Shown: piece after piece, positions 1 to 14,800 of the stretch | How the letters are laid out: every line of letters begins with the position of its first letter | How positions within the stretch are numbered: the first letter of the stretch is position 1 | Source: Odiellus spinosus | Lineage: Eukaryota; Arthropoda; Arachnida; Opiliones; Phalangiidae | Reading direction: 5' to 3' | DNA: 64,000 nucleotides | Assembly: GCA_963920705.1 (NCBI GenBank) | Contig: OY987234.1 | Location: 21,285,794 to 21,349,793, forward strand | The notes under the pieces: generated by a model | The model's database searches: none | What the model saw: only the letters and a program-made list of their open reading frames with translations | Told to the model about the DNA's origin: nothing | Translations under genes and position numbers: made by a program

Positions 1-1084
1 CCCATAGAAACGGGTTCTATTTAACGACGCTTTTTGTTGGTTTCAAGGCTGTCAAAAGTATAGATAATCCTGAAAAAAGGCAACATCAATAGACGAAAAA
101 CAAGTAGTCGCGTATGATAACTAGAAAAATGCGAACACCCCTTAATTTTGAAAACTGGCAAAGGGAAGGCGAAAAAGACCAAGATAAAGGGAAGGCGAAA
201 AGGACCTCTCTCGGAAAACAGAGCAAAAAAAACTTGCCTTGGGAGCGCTTCTTTTTCCATGATTCCACTACTCTGCAATTCAGAGCTCTCTTGAAATAAC
301 AAGTTTTTCCTAAAAAAAAAATACCCATTAATACGAAGATTCACCCCAATTCAAAATAAATACCCAATATGGTACAAAAGTTTTTAGAAAACCCTTTTCA
401 ATACAGTTTTTCCAATTTATTTTATTCAAAACACTAAAAACGAACAGCGGTTTATTTTTTTTAACTTTTTATTATAATTAGAAACGTTCCTAGTTTATTT
501 TTTCCAACAGAAATGTAAATGGGGGGGAAAATATCTTTACGGGTGAGCTTTTATATAGGGAAGCTCCTGGAGTGTATTCACAAATTACCAAACAAAAGGG
601 GGGTTAAATTTAAATTCTTAAGAGACAAAAGTGAAGGCCAATTTTATCATGAACATAAAAATAATTGAATTAGTTACATTTTTTGTTATTCTGTTCATTT
701 TTTATACACAGTCCACTGTACAAGAGAGAAAACACTAAATTCTTGCCTCATTTTTGCAATGCTTCTTAATTTATACAAGCGCAATTGATTTGCGGGTTAA
801 AGGGGAAGAAAATAATCTAAATGAAATCAAAAAGCCTTCCCTTCCAAAAAAAATAAGGACAATAAATTTTCCTATATCACTTTTGGGCACGGCACTTAAT
901 TTCCAAAGTTAAATTTTTTTTTCTCAAAGTTTTGTTGAATAAGATTCTTTTTTAAGTTTCGTTTCCTCTTTTTTTTTTTCAGTCAACACCAATTGCCGAT
1001 AAAAACTTAAACCGCTACTAATACAATAAATTTCAAGGCCAAAAAAATTTAAAATAAAAATCCTGGAAACTTGTTTCTACAAAA
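1..1084 (-). other. HUWE1 3' UTR and downstream sequence
   Basis: AT-rich sequence after the HUWE1 stop (TAA at 1087-1085). Minus-strand AATAAA signals (TTTATT on the plus strand) occur near 417 and 494, which would give a 3' UTR of roughly 600 nt. The short open frames at 21-344 show no recognisable protein. The true end is not resolved. Confidence 0.4.
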
Positions 1085-2830
1085 TTAAGCAAAACCAAAG
1101 CCCTCTGAACATTCGTGGATGGCTTTCAGTAACATGGAGCGGAGCTTGTCATAGGTTTCGTACGCGGGAAGATCCAATTGGTTGAAACTTTAACGTTTAA
1201 AAAAATAGATTTTTATGAAATATTCGCGTAAATCATATATTGAGGAATAATGAGAGGTTTTTCTCACCAAGTATGGGCTGATGGTAGACGATCAGTGGAT
1301 CTATCATCCCTGTGGATCTGAAATTTCTGAATACCATTCATGCCTTCTAACGCGACGAAACCTTGCAAAGGTACTTTCGAGGTACCAGTAACGAACTGCA
1401 AAAACTTGGCCCTGTCTGCCTGATCAAAAGAACGTAAAGCCCTCCAAAACCATTGAATCTAAAATTTATAAAGAAAATTATAAAAAAATATTCAAATTGT
1501 AACAATTCTCGTCATCATACCTGTAAGGAATTTAGTTGATATTTGTGGTACTCAGTGTGAGCTTTAAGATCATCTATATCTATATTGGGTAGACCGGATA
1601 TTAATAGCTCTAGCTCTTGTTCGTTGAAAATGGCAATCAAACGTTTAGGAATTATCTCGTAAAAGCCTTCTAGGAAAGCGTTTAATTGCTTGCGTATAGC
1701 TCCAGTCATTTTTTCTTGACAGACGTAGCGCACGTATTCTTGTTTCATGTCTTCCGTCACTAGAATATTTCGCCCATTTGGCTTTAAATCTCTAACTTCA
1801 GTCACTCCAAACTCTTGAACCTGGAAATTTAATATCAGGTTATAATATGATTTTGTCTTTAGTAAACACGCAAAACACTGTTACAGAATATATCAGAAGT
1901 GAGTACGTGTGAAACTATTATCAACTCAGAAGATGTCAGAGAGGGCAAGTTCAAATCATCATGAAAATTCCGAGTACAAAGTGATTAAAAATATTGAAAC
2001 ATACCTCAACACTGAATGTCAGCTCATAGCCAATTTCAGAGACATCGTGGTCTAGTAAAAATACTAAACCTTGGTAAAAAGAATAATCTTCGCTTTCCAT
2101 ATCGGTGTACCTAAAATAAAGGGTCATTACATTAGCATTACCTCAATTTTAACAATGAGAGATGAAATAAAAGCTTAGAGGGCTCAGTATAGAGTACAAT
2201 ACTTTTTTCTCAATCAAATTTCTTGATCAGAGAGGGCAAGTGTATCTCATCATTGCTATATAATATATCTCGAAAGAGAGGAATTTTACTAACTTGACAA
2301 GTTTTCCTAAAATGTGCTTGTAGAATGATCTTGTAAAATAGCATTCCAGAAGTTTGTTGTCATAAACCGCCTTGGCAATGACCCTTCCCACAAATTTGAA
2401 GTAGCTCAAATGATTGGAATTGCAATGGGAAGATGGATTTATCATGTAGGTCACTCGATCCCCGGGAGATGTTGTGAAAAGGGCGTACATTGGATTGAAG
2501 ATTTCCCGAGAAATTATAGTATACCATTCCCTGAGAAGACCACCAGCGTCTTGGCCCTCTTCTCCTGTAAGTAATGACGAAGTTTAATCAAAGTTTTAGC
2601 CAAGTTTGTTATTATCAAGGTTTCACTTTACCTTCAAAAACTATATAAAATCTATTTTTCCATTCTTCCGGTTGTCTTCTGTGCAATTCTCGGAATGAAT
2701 CCTCAAAAACATGTTCCCGTCTGACATGAACGGCGAGATCTTCTCTTCGAGCTCCTTCGTCTAACCTTTCCAGTTCTTGCCTGAAATATCTTCTCTTTAC
2801 GTCAAAATCGAGAATTCGAGTGTGATCAAC
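1085..2830 (-). other. HUWE1: HUWE1 HECT catalytic domain coding region
   Basis: The HECT domain runs from about [18 protein letters not shown] (near 2805) through [13 protein letters not shown] (2550), [18 protein letters not shown] (about 2400), FYEIIPKR and [14 protein letters not shown] (about 1600-1650) to the C-lobe. The catalytic cysteine lies in [15 protein letters not shown]. Its TGT codon is split by the last intron: TG ends exon 1268-1458 and T begins exon 1085-1187. The residues around the active site match the human family sequence closely, so the enzyme should be catalytically competent. Confidence 0.95.
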
Positions 2831-5800
2831 CAGCACAGAGAAAGGACCATCCGCCAAAGGAGTCGTTGACTGTCTCAAAATTTGGTTTAAAACCATTCTA
2901 TGAGTCTCTGCAAATTTCAAGAATTTTCGCGTGTCGGGAGGAAGATTTTCCGCCGCTAATCCCGTAGGCGCTTCATTCCAGCTGAGGAGAGCTTGACTAT
3001 GTCCAGCCGTTGTAGTGGCTTGAGAGGAACTTTCCGAAGAGTCTCCAGTATTGGTTGCGTTGGCCGAATTTTCTGTAGTGCCAGTAGCGGGTAGAGGGGA
3101 TAATGGGGCCATTTCTTGGTGAATATGGGCCAATTGAGTTTCTCTGCTTTCGTGCCTATACTCCCTCCTTTTAGTGCTTGACTTCTCTACAGAAGAAGCG
3201 TGAACTAAGAAAAATGCTTCCACAGCCGATTGTAATACTAAAACAGCGTGATGATCGGGTGTTTCCGCTAGTTCGACTAAACATTCGCTTAAAGTTTCCC
3301 AGAGTGGATCTAATTGCAACTGTTCACTCAGGCAAGTCATTGTAGGAGGTGGCTCTATCGTAGAGGTTGCTTCTTGGCTCGAAGAAGAAGCACCAGGAAC
3401 CGTTGCGGAAGTGCTGGCTGAAAATATCAAAACCAAAAAAGCTTTTTAAAACATATCTTGGAATTAAAAAAAAAAAAAACATACCGGAATCTACTTCCAT
3501 AGGAGCAGTTCCATGAGTTAGGTTGTTTTCTGAGGCAGGGGATGACGAAGCCAAAGTTTCCCCCTCAGTAACTGAAGAATCCGTTACCTCATTGTTTTCT
3601 GAGCTAGCTGTTACTGAACTTTGAGAAGTTGAAGTGATAATGGTGGTGGTAGGGGCGGAGGGTACTGCAGTTGTCACCGGGATATCAGTCCTAGATTGCA
3701 TTTCCATAATACTTTGAGCCGCATCTGAAGGACAAAGAAATTTTTTGTAAAAAGAAAAATACTTCACAAAAAATTTTGATCATACTATTTCTCCAAGATC
3801 TATTCTGAGCCAGTCGAGCCGCTTCCCTGAGTTGTATAATAACTTTAAGCATGCGAAGAAAGAAAGCTTGGCTAGAGGTTTTGCTGGTCAATGAAGCCAT
3901 GGACGGAAGCTGAAGTTCGCGACCAACACTAGAACTCTTTACTTTTGTGGGAGCTGTGATGACCACCTTTACGAGGAGAATAAGTAATTTTTTAATCTAA
4001 GCCCTTAAAAGGCAGCGAATCCACTTCTAGACAAACCTGCGTGTTTGTGAACCTGTCTTGGATGACACCTTTCTGACTCTTGAGAGAAGAACTATTCTCT
4101 CCAGAACTTTCTTTGTCTTGACTATCTTCCACATCGAGTCCTTTATCTAGAGCTAGCCTGCTGTTCAGATTTTTTAGTTCACTGATCAAAGCGCGAATGT
4201 GCTCACACACAACATCCCCAAGCTGCCTAGCTCCTCCTAAAAGGAGATTTAGAACGGCTTGCCTCGTTCGCGGACACACGCGAGATAGTCTCAACAAAAG
4301 CGAAGTGGCATCTTCCAGGCCTTCTTCAGAACAAGATTTAGATGTTAAGACTTCAACAGCGAGTTGAAGATGCTGCTCCAAAATTACATTCTCTCTTTCA
4401 TCGTGCTCTTCTTTTAATTTGGTTGAAAAGTATTTATCTGTGTAAAGAGCAAATTTCAAAATTTAGAGTGGTAGAAAAATGGTTAGATAAACAAAACTAC
4501 AATTATGGAGCCTTCAGATCTCATAATCTACATTCATTGAGCACTTTCAAAACATAGCCATAGTCGTAATAAGCCTTAGGGGGATAAAGAAAGGGAGTTT
4601 TTTTTTTATCATTATTATTATAATTTTTTTTTTTTTTAAAGAAATGTTAGGGATAGGTTATGACGACAGACTTGTGTAGAGAACCCTCTCACGAAAGACT
4701 TTGTAATCACTAGGCAAAATAATGTTAAACTGAACAATATAAACTGTCAAACCTGAGGCACTTGATCCCATTTGAGAGGAGAGATGAGTTTGACTGGTCT
4801 GAGATCCAGAAGTTGGCTCGTGCTGAAGGACTTCCGTGGCTCCTCTGAGTAGTAACCCATGCATATCGGATAAGTTAGCCGTAGATGTTAATGATGGAGT
4901 GGCTGATACTCCGCTTCCACCCGCAGCTGTAGCTACCGCCGCTGCAGCAGCGGCTGCTACAGTTGAATTGTAAAGAATGTGAGAATGAATTCGGCTCAAA
5001 GCTCTGTTATGAGGAATGTGGTGAGAATGAGCCGGATGATGAGAAGGTGGGTGATTAACGGCTTCTTGATCTGGCAGGGCTAATGAAATCGCGGCCAACA
5101 AATGCAACAAGCGGTCAGTTAGTAAGGAACTTCTTCGTACAATCGGGTGAGATAACATTCCAATTAGTTGCGATAATGGAGACGCTTCAAAGTTTTGAAT
5201 TTTCGGGTCTGACCCATCACTAGTATTCTGCGGGTTGCTCGCGTTAGATCCACCAGTTCCATTTACAGCGGAGCTAGATCCTCCGGCATTAACGAATGAG
5301 CCCGTAGCGCTACCACCACCGCTGGTACTGTGAGTTCTTCCCACTAAATTCTTGCCTTTGCGCGACGTACTCAAAGAGTCAAGTTTCACTAAGACCTCCC
5401 AAAAATCTGTTTCTGGTCTTAAGTTACCCTGAGAAGAAGATGGAACGGGACCACCGCATGATCCCGAAATAGTAGCTGGAGATGAGCCACATTGACTTCC
5501 AGTTGCAGTGGTTGATTGTGAATCGGGTTTACCACCAGCAGAGCTCCCAGAAACTCCTTTGCCTCCTGGCGTTTTATTCAAACCCTCTTCTCTCGTTTTT
5601 TCAGGCAAGAAATAAACTGGGAAACTCTTAGCGAGAGATATTAACGTGTCCAAAACGTGTCTGCAGACAATAGGAGCGGCTTGAGGGTGTATACTAATAG
5701 CGACAGAATGTGATGTAGTTGACAGGGAACCAGACTGACTAGAAAGGTGAGACTGTCTCTCGCTAGATGTTTGTTTGCGCGAGGAAGTTGTAGAGGAAGA

Positions 5801-8800
5801 TGAAGGCCCAGATTGGCGTTGAATTTGGAAGACATTCGTTCTGCAACCCAAAGCAGCGTCCAAACTTATGGAAAGCCAAGACTGACCGGTACGGGAACTG
5901 GCTACATCATATCTTCAGAAAAAATACACAAAAAAAAAAAAAAAAACTCCCGTGAAATCTTACTATTTGAAATTTAACGAATTAGAACTGAGATATTATA
6001 GAATCAAAATCAGTTTTGCAACTTCAGCATGTACAAACTAGGCTTTATCTGATTTAAAATAGAATTTGCCTTTTTATTTTCTGAAAAGTGAAAACTGATT
6101 CTGAAATAAACCCTCAGATCTCATAATCTTCAGATCACTGGGCGCATTCTCAATCTACCAACCAAACGCAAAAACGCCATGAAAATGTTAGAATTCAGCT
6201 AAGTGGGGTATATAGGAAAGAAGTAAAAGAGATGAGAGAGAGCGAGAGATATAGATAAACTAAGAAGTCTAAGATTTCTAGTATAGGGGTTCAAAATGTT
6301 TAGAGAAAAAGAAATGGCGCATCGCATCTGGCAGTAGCCTAGGAATCCCCTCTAGAGGCAATTTGTAATCATCGGGTATTAATTAAGATTTAAAAATGAA
6401 GACAACATTGTAATTACTTAGAGTGACTCGTCGAGCTCTCAGAAGTATGAGAGGGAACAGCGGAGGTTTTACCGGATTGCTTCTTGCTACTCTTTGTGGC
6501 TTCCCACTGATGAGGTGCCTGATTTTGTCCCAATAAACTTGAAATAATTCCATCCGATGTCTGGCAATCTTTAGTTTTCTCTAGCATTGACAATAGGCAC
6601 TGCAATCACAAATTATCCATTGAAGATGGGTAGAATTAAAATATTTTTAAAGCATTAACGAACCTTAATGACCCACTGCCGAGTTGCAGCGTGATAGCAG
6701 AGATTTCTCAGCACTCTGTGAAGTCTACCCGTGTTAAGCTTTGGTTCGTCGACAAATAAGAGAACTAAGAGGCAAGATAGAGCCTCGTGATCTAAAAGTT
6801 GTCTTCCTTTCAGTCGTAAAGTTCCCGGAATGGCCGCGTTTTGAGCGGCCAGGGAACTTCCAACCCCGCTACTTAATGCCCTGGATGAGAGAGTATTCCA
6901 CATCCATTGACTTCTATGAGGTACGGCAGTTCGAAGAATTCGAGAAAGGGCCGTGCCAGCGTGTGTAGAGAAAAATCTTTCATGCATTTGCCGTTGCCTA
7001 GTCTCTAATTCCCTTCGTAGAGTGTGAGCTTCCGCCGCCAAATCCGCTGGCAACAAAGCTAATAGGCTATCATCCATGTCAGCTAATACTTGTTGCCTAA
7101 GCCCAACAGGTAGAGTTTGAATAAAGTTTCCGGGGTCTACCGGCGTGTCTGGGTTAGAGTTCTGAGCCGCTAAACGTTGCTGCTCGGCTCTTTGTTGAGC
7201 TAAAACTTCTTCCTGAATATTTGGTGGCAATGCGGCTAGGAACTCTGGATTCACTTCAGTAAATGAGCTCGGTTCAGCTCCAGCAACAGCATTTTGACCA
7301 CTAGCAGCCTGCGCTCTTTGTCTCAATCTTTGAAGTCTAAGTTCTTCGGCTATAACTTCCTGCCTAATTTGCTCAGGTAGCGCGGCTAAGAAGGATGGAT
7401 CAACCCCTTCGGGTATTTCCAAATCTCCAAGAATGTTGGCAAACTCTGCGTTCAAGAGACTCACTTGGCTCGTGGTAGTATTTGAAGTTATAGTTGCGCT
7501 TGAGGTAATAGAGGAACTCTGAGGCTGAGTTTCTGGAGTGGAAACATTTTGATCTTCACTAGCATTTGTGGATTCATTAGCCAGAAGAGTTTCAGATGTA
7601 CTTTTGGTTAAATTGGAAACATCTTCCAAAGTTTCAATACCACCCTCAGCTTCAGTTAAAAATATTTGCATTAAAATAAAATCCTCCTTTAAAAGGAGAA
7701 TGCAACCTAAGAACAACTGATTTTTTTATCCATTCCTTATCATTTGAATTGGCCTAGTCCAAAAAATTTAAAACTTACCATGAAAATAGGCTTAGCTTGA
7801 TTAATGGAGCTCCTGAACTTCCTATATAAGGACTAGCGACCAATGATCGATGGCCCTTATATGGGGAATGCAGGATCTCTATGAATCCAGCTAAGCCTAT
7901 TTTCGGGATAAGTTTAAAATTTATCTCTAGTTTAATATTTATCGATAAAAAATTAATTGCTAGGTTGCATTCTCCCTTTAACAAGCTTTAAAAACTTACA
8001 TTCACAAGGTCCAGATTCTGAACTAGCCACTGAAACTTGGGCTACCGCTTGTTGCGGTCCTTGAAAAGTACCATCTTCAACTAATTCTGAACTTTGAGCT
8101 AAGTCCGTGATTGTTTCGGAAGAGCTTGGGCGCGCATCTTCTTCTTGTACCATTCCTACTGCTCTAGCATTTCCTCCTTCTTCACTCGTATCCATGGGTG
8201 AGGACGTCACTATATTTCTCTCTAAAGAGTCGAAGGTGTCGCTACTTAACAAGGACTCTAGCTGCGATTCTAAACTACTGCTATTGTCAGTTGGCACAAC
8301 GTCAGAGACATCTTCTAACCACCCTGGTGGAGGAGGAGGCATATTTGACACTGGAATCCGCGATACTTGCAAGCTACTTCCTAACGAACACGAACTTGAA
8401 CTAGTGGTTAAACTGCTAATACCAATAGATGATCCAGAGTTTGACTCCGACGAAGGTTGCAAAGGATGTAGCAAACTTGACGAAGTATTTACGGCTAAAG
8501 ATGAGGCTGAACTTGTGATTCTTGGAGCAACAATTCTTGATGGAATATTTGAGCTGACAATTACTGGAGTAGTAGATTGACTCAACGCGGTGAAAGATTG
8601 CTCACTCATTGGTGGCATACCAAGTAGAGAACCCAAAACTAACGAAGCCGCCAATTGTTCAGTAGTCATGGGAGCATTTAAATCTTGTGCAGAACCACTG
8701 CTTGATATAACTCCAGAATCATTTCTATCCACACTGCTCAATTCTGCGCGAGAATCATTGGTCACCTCCATATCAGTAACCGTTTCTTGAACAGCTAAGG

Positions 8801-11800
8801 GTGCCGAGGTTTCTTGACCCTGAGTACTGTTGACATTGGCGCAAGAGGTTATTTCGGCTCTATGGCTTTGCTCTGAACTTTCAGCGATACCAGCTTCGGG
8901 AGTTGAATGGATCAATTTGGAAGCAACCAACAAAGATTCTGATCTTGGTTTTCTCGTGTCAGAAGTTGCGTGTTTAGATTCAGAGTCTTTCTTTTTGGCA
9001 TCTTCCTCTTCTTGCATCTTTTTCCTTTTCTCTCTCCTTTCTGCCAATTCCTCATCCCTATACTTTTCTAAGATTTCTATAATTCCAGGCTTTAAGCCGG
9101 TGATGCAATCATGCACAGAGTCTCCATCTAAGGCTCTTGATTCTTCTGTCCACCTCACTAACGCAGATGGAATACTGCTAAGAGTTCCAGAGCCACTTCC
9201 TAACAAAGTGTTTGTGTCCTACAGATACAAGTTTTTTTTTACTCTACTCTTCAATATTAGCTAAGAATTAATTTAAAATTTTCCACACTTACCAAGCCAA
9301 CTGGATCAAACATATCATCTTCGGCCGCTAGAATTCTAAAATCACTATTGGCAAAAACAACTCTAGTTTGCCCAGCATTGGGATGGGAATTGAAACTAGA
9401 AGTTAATTGAAGAATATCCTGAGCCGTGTTGGGTCCCAAAAGTCTTTGTAGGATGGCGGGTGGATTAGGGTGACGATTAGAACCAGCGTAGACATGCCAA
9501 GTATAATTTCCTTGAGTTCGGTAACGTTGGCCACGGTTCCTGTGAGCTCTTGAAGAGAGTGAACCCTGTGGATCTCCATGCCTAACCAGTAAAGGATGAG
9601 TTGCCGCCACGTTTCCAGGAGCGGGTGGAATGGACGGAGCTAAAAATTTAAGATACATTGAAGCGTACAAAACCAATCGTCAAGGGTTGTAGAGAGACAA
9701 TCTCGTTGCAAAATTACAATAAGATTTAGCAACTTTCAATAAACTCTTATTTTTAATTTAGCATCAATATGAGCCAATTTTTTTTATTTTTTTTTAAAAA
9801 ATCTGGCACTCTATGATGCGATAGTTGTAAGGCAATATAAAAAAAAATAAAAATGTACTAACCAGCACTCTCAGCGGCATTAGCAGTATCTTCAGCAACC
9901 ATAGGAAATGGAAAAGTCCGTACCCCATCTGCACCACCAAATATAAAAGATGAAGCTGTAAGAGAGTTTTAAACTATGAAGTTGACACCAATCCGAGTCA
10001 TCAAATTTCAGAATTTTTCTCCATCAAACTCAGGTTGATGGCAACTAGAGACAATGTTTCTAATTTTGAATTAAGCCTTACTACTCGGTGGAAAAACATC
10101 TTCTAGCTGGAAGAGTATACTATCGTCCCGGTCTTGAATTCGAAACAAGGCATTCTCTAAATCTTGAAAATGATCTTCAGTTTCAAAGTGAGAACCCTAA
10201 AAAGAATTTTTTTTGTTTCAGTTAAGTTAAAGGAAGATTAATAGCTAAAAAATTCACACCGAAATTAATTTTTACCCCGATTCCCTATAATTAAATATAA
10301 CCTCCTGAATTTTTTCACAATTTAAAAAAAAAATTCTGCATGCATTCATTTTTTAAATCTTCGTTAGGCTTAGCTATGGGAGCGGATTTTTTTTCCAATT
10401 AGAGCATTTCTAAAGCGATAGCCAATCCCGTCAGGCTCTAGAATATATGCTAAGAAGAGTAAGCAACGGTTAAGCCAGATTTAACATCACTACTCGTTAG
10501 CTATTACACCATTGCTTACTAAACATTAGTCGTACGTAATGCTATTCTATGGAATTTGGTTTATTGAAAGTGGCTTAGCTTTCAGATTTATTATCTAATA
10601 CTTCCAGATATTTTCAGCCTTATATTTTATAAAATGACTTTTCCCTAATCTTTGGCGAAACGCTTGACTAGACTTTACAGCAATTATGTAAGAGTTCGTG
10701 AGATTGGCAGTCTTTTTTACGTCTGCAGATTGGCCTCTTGGCAACAGTGAGAAATTCAAACAGATGTTTAGGATATAAAACTTTTCTTATGGAATTTCTT
10801 TGGTAAAAATTCAGGGGGGGGGGGGGGGGGGGCATAGTTTTTCACGAGGAATCTGATAAAAATACTTCATTTCAGCTAATAGCATCCCTTCAAAGTTATT
10901 TTGAATGTAGCGGCTATAGCATAGCCCAAAAAATTTACTGATTTTTAGGGTTATCTTGTAATCGCAAAATATATTCTAACACTGGCTTTGCCACGATGCC
11001 CTATTTCTCATATGGCACCGTGAATATCATAACAGTGTCTGAAAAAAGTAAAGATATTCTAGCTACTTCTTCTTCATCCTCTTCATCTTCATCCTCAGCG
11101 TCATCATCTTCTTGATCTTCGTGGTCATCATCATCATGTTCCCCATCGTCTTCACTATGGGTTCGACCAGATTCTGAATTTGAATCAGACTCTGAACTAT
11201 CTTGATTATCATCTTCTTCACCACCGGTAACTTCTTCGAACTCTCTATCATGTCGATTGACAATAAGTCCACCGGATGACATCCTAGCAGTTCGATGACC
11301 TCGAGAATGAGACAATTGAGAACCTCTACTGTTCCGGCTAGAGTGAGAAGATCTCTGAGGGGGTCTATCGTCAATGTCGGCTTCCATGCTAATGACAAGT
11401 TCCTGCGAATCACTAGGACCTGAAGTTTCGTTCCCGGGGGCAACTACTTCAGCTAAACCAGTTTGTACTATTATAGATTCAGCGAGAATTTGTTCCTCTG
11501 TATTACCATGACGATCCAAAAGTTCATCCATTATACCTTCTAATTCGGCTTCACTCTAGGGAACCATAAAAACCGCCATATGGTAAATTCAGAGCCAGAT
11601 TAAATGTAATTTAACAGTAATTAGGAATGCTATTTTATTGACTACCTGTACTTGGGTATTCGCAACGATAGACTCTTCAGCTGTAGCCGTTCCATCAGTT
11701 GCTGAAAGGAAAACTACTCATCATTGATATTATTTCCCCCAGAAAACAAAAATAATAAAGGAAAGCATACCATCATTGTCAGTATTATCAGCACTATCGT

Positions 11801-14800
11801 CCACCGTGACTTCAACGTAGGCATTAGTGGCTTCAGAAGTACTGATTTCGTTGTTGCGAATACTAGATGCTTCAGCGCTAGCTAACTGCTGAGAAGCTTG
11901 ATCTTCATCCATGGCTTCCGCAATTCCAGCATCTTCAGTTACTCCTCCAGGCGTACTGACTGAAGACTTGCATCGAGATGAGTTTTTCGTCCCCCCTATT
12001 TGCCCCGTTGGTATATTTACTATTCTGGACAAGGTTTCTAAAGGTTTCAAGGCGGAATTGACAGTCGCGGCCATGTGGGGGCTTGATAAATCCAAACTGT
12101 GGGTGATCCTGGCCAAATCCGTTACCAAGCTTCGGCGTAATAAAGCTCTCACAATATTGTTCATGCTGAAATGGATATTATATAGATACCAAACTTAAAC
12201 TTAATTTTTCATAAGTAAACATACCTATTTTGTTGATGTCGTAACCCACTAGTCAATGACTGACTTTGAGTTGAAGAGCTAGTCACAGTTGATGAAGACA
12301 CTGGACAACTTTCAATCATTGTTCCAACAAGACCAGTTAGAGCCTGAATTCTAGAATGCTTATCAGCGCTCTCAGGTAAAACGAGAGCTCGATGAAGAGC
12401 AGACTTCACTTCATTAACTAAAGCTGTCTGAGCCTCAGGGCAATGATTAGACGCTGCTAAAGCAGCGACTAAAACCCTTGCTAGAGCAGGCGTGTCTTTA
12501 TCACCGGCAGTTTGACACTGAGGGAGTAGGTTATCCAACAAAAAGGCTAATGCAGTGCAATCCTACGAAACAGTGAATTAGAATTGGCTAAATATAATTT
12601 CAAACAGAAAATGAGAACTCACCTCGGTAACCAATTCAGACTGTCCAGAATGATAGGAATGTTCGTAAACAAGTTTAGCCACTCCAGCGTAAGACCTCAC
12701 TAATTCGGCTAATAAGCGACATATAGAGGATTTGGGAAGAAGTGGTCTGAGTTTCTTATTGGCCTCTTCAGCTTTAGCATCTTTTGCACTAGCTTCTTTA
12801 CTGGCTTTAGTTTGACCAGATGCATCTGTTTCTACAGCCGTAGAGACCTCTATGGCGTCTCCATTAACTTCCAAGGTTACAGCCTAAAAATAGGAAGTTG
12901 TAAAAATCCTTACAATAATATGACCAGACCAAATTACCGCAGAGTCATCATCATCCTGCTGCAAAATATCATTAGAACTGACATCTCTTAAAAGACCAGT
13001 TGTTTCAACTATGCCTACAGTTGGAATATCTGGGTCAACAGTAGCATTTTCTTGGCTATCATCTTGATTTCCGCTGGCTTCTTCGGGTTGAATTGGTTTT
13101 ACAGTTAAAGCATTCAGGAGATCAAATATAACTTCTTTAATAACTCCTTCTAACGGGGGAGTCTGACTAGGCTTAGCTGGTAAGGCCTTTAACATTTGAA
13201 CTGCGGTATTGCTGAATAATCTTCCTTCGTCTTCGTCTCTTTTGATCATGGACGGCAGAGAGACTCTCAATATGTTCTTAGCGACTGATGGAAATAGTTC
13301 GGGATCACGACAAGCAGCAGGGCCTAATGTTCTTAAGACATAATGCATTTCTTTTGTTCCAATGGGAGAGTTGTTTCCCAAAGTGGCTGCTCTCACAACC
13401 TTTAAAATGTTGTAAAGAGAAAAACATTGTATAAAGGTTGAAGCTATTTACATTAAGATTAAACAAGCTAGGGCTGCGGATAAAAATAAATAAAAAAACG
13501 GGTGTAAATTACTTCATACACTGTAAAGTAACTTGACAATGATGTCCACAGCCTCAGCTCATGTCCCTTAGTAAAGTTTCTAATTTAATTTACCTTTTCC
13601 ATAGTGTTTTTTAACGTCTCTGGCTCTTCCAAGATGTGTCTTATTAAAAGTGTAGCTAAAGATTGGAAACCAGTGAAGGCTGAAGCTTGGGTTAATCCTA
13701 GAAGTAACTTAGGACCACTGAGTTCAGCAAAAGTACTCGCATGCTCGTGAAGTCGAGTTAAACGTAAGCAACACCTCATGACAGCGTGTAAAGTATCAGG
13801 TTCTATAGGAACACTCAAAAGCCCAACACATGAACGAATTAGAATGGAGCCTTGTTCGTGGGTCAACCCCTTGACAACTTTAATCTCAATAACACTCTCC
13901 ATTTGTTCATCTTCTTGAGCTCCAGATAAAGAAGCTCCCAAGGTTGGGTGATTCAAAGCGTCTAATGAGGCTAAGAGCTCGCCAGGGAAAAGAACTGGGG
14001 TAGTCGGTGCAGTGGCGGAAGTTGTTGTTCCACTCGGTAGGGGTGGAGTTCGAGGTCTTTCGACTAAAACTACAGCAGGAACTGTTTCGTTTAACATTGT
14101 GGGCGGTATTGTAGTAGTTATGGTAGTATCTTCAGTTTCCATGGCTTTCTCTTTCATCCTGTTGTCTTCCTTTTTTTCTTTCTCTTCCTTTGTCTCAACA
14201 GTTAACATTATTGGTCTCCAATTCCCAGTTTCTTCATTGATCTGAACCATAATGCTGAATTGGACCATATATCTCCGCCTTCCGGCAGTAAATCTAACAT
14301 TTTGTTCACCAGCTTTGTAGGCATTATCAATGGTCTTGTTATTGTTTACCGCGTAGCTATTCCATCTTCCAGTTCTATCATCGAACCATTTCCACTGTCT
14401 TTTGGGATACTAATAGTAAATGATTTTATTAGCAATTATAAAAATAAAAACCACCCATAATGTAAAACTATCGTACTTTTAACAACGGAGCTCTGCGTTT
14501 GGAAGCAACCGAGGCTTTTTCGTACAAATCAATCAATAAGACTAAAGGAGCCAACCACTTTGGTGTAGGAACTTCTTTGGCAAGAGTCATGCAATGTTGT
14601 GCCGAATCTACCAGTCTGACCAAGACATCAATAATTCTATGTTCTTCAACTAGGGTAGCGCACGGCATTCTCATTTCCTCAAACAAGAGAGTAAAGAGGT
14701 GTACTCTAACTGCCATCTTCCCAGATTCTGGGGCCAAGGCCAATTGCGAAGCCCACTCTTGAATAGTTCTAGTGTCAGACATTGTCATGGGTGCAGCAGC

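Noticed and set aside
21-344. Overlapping small frames at the left edge
   Set aside because: No homology or gene signals; the region is past the HUWE1 3' end.
8107-9264. Plus-strand frames antisense to HUWE1 exon 8000-9218
   Set aside because: Antisense shadows of a Ser/Glu-rich coding exon.
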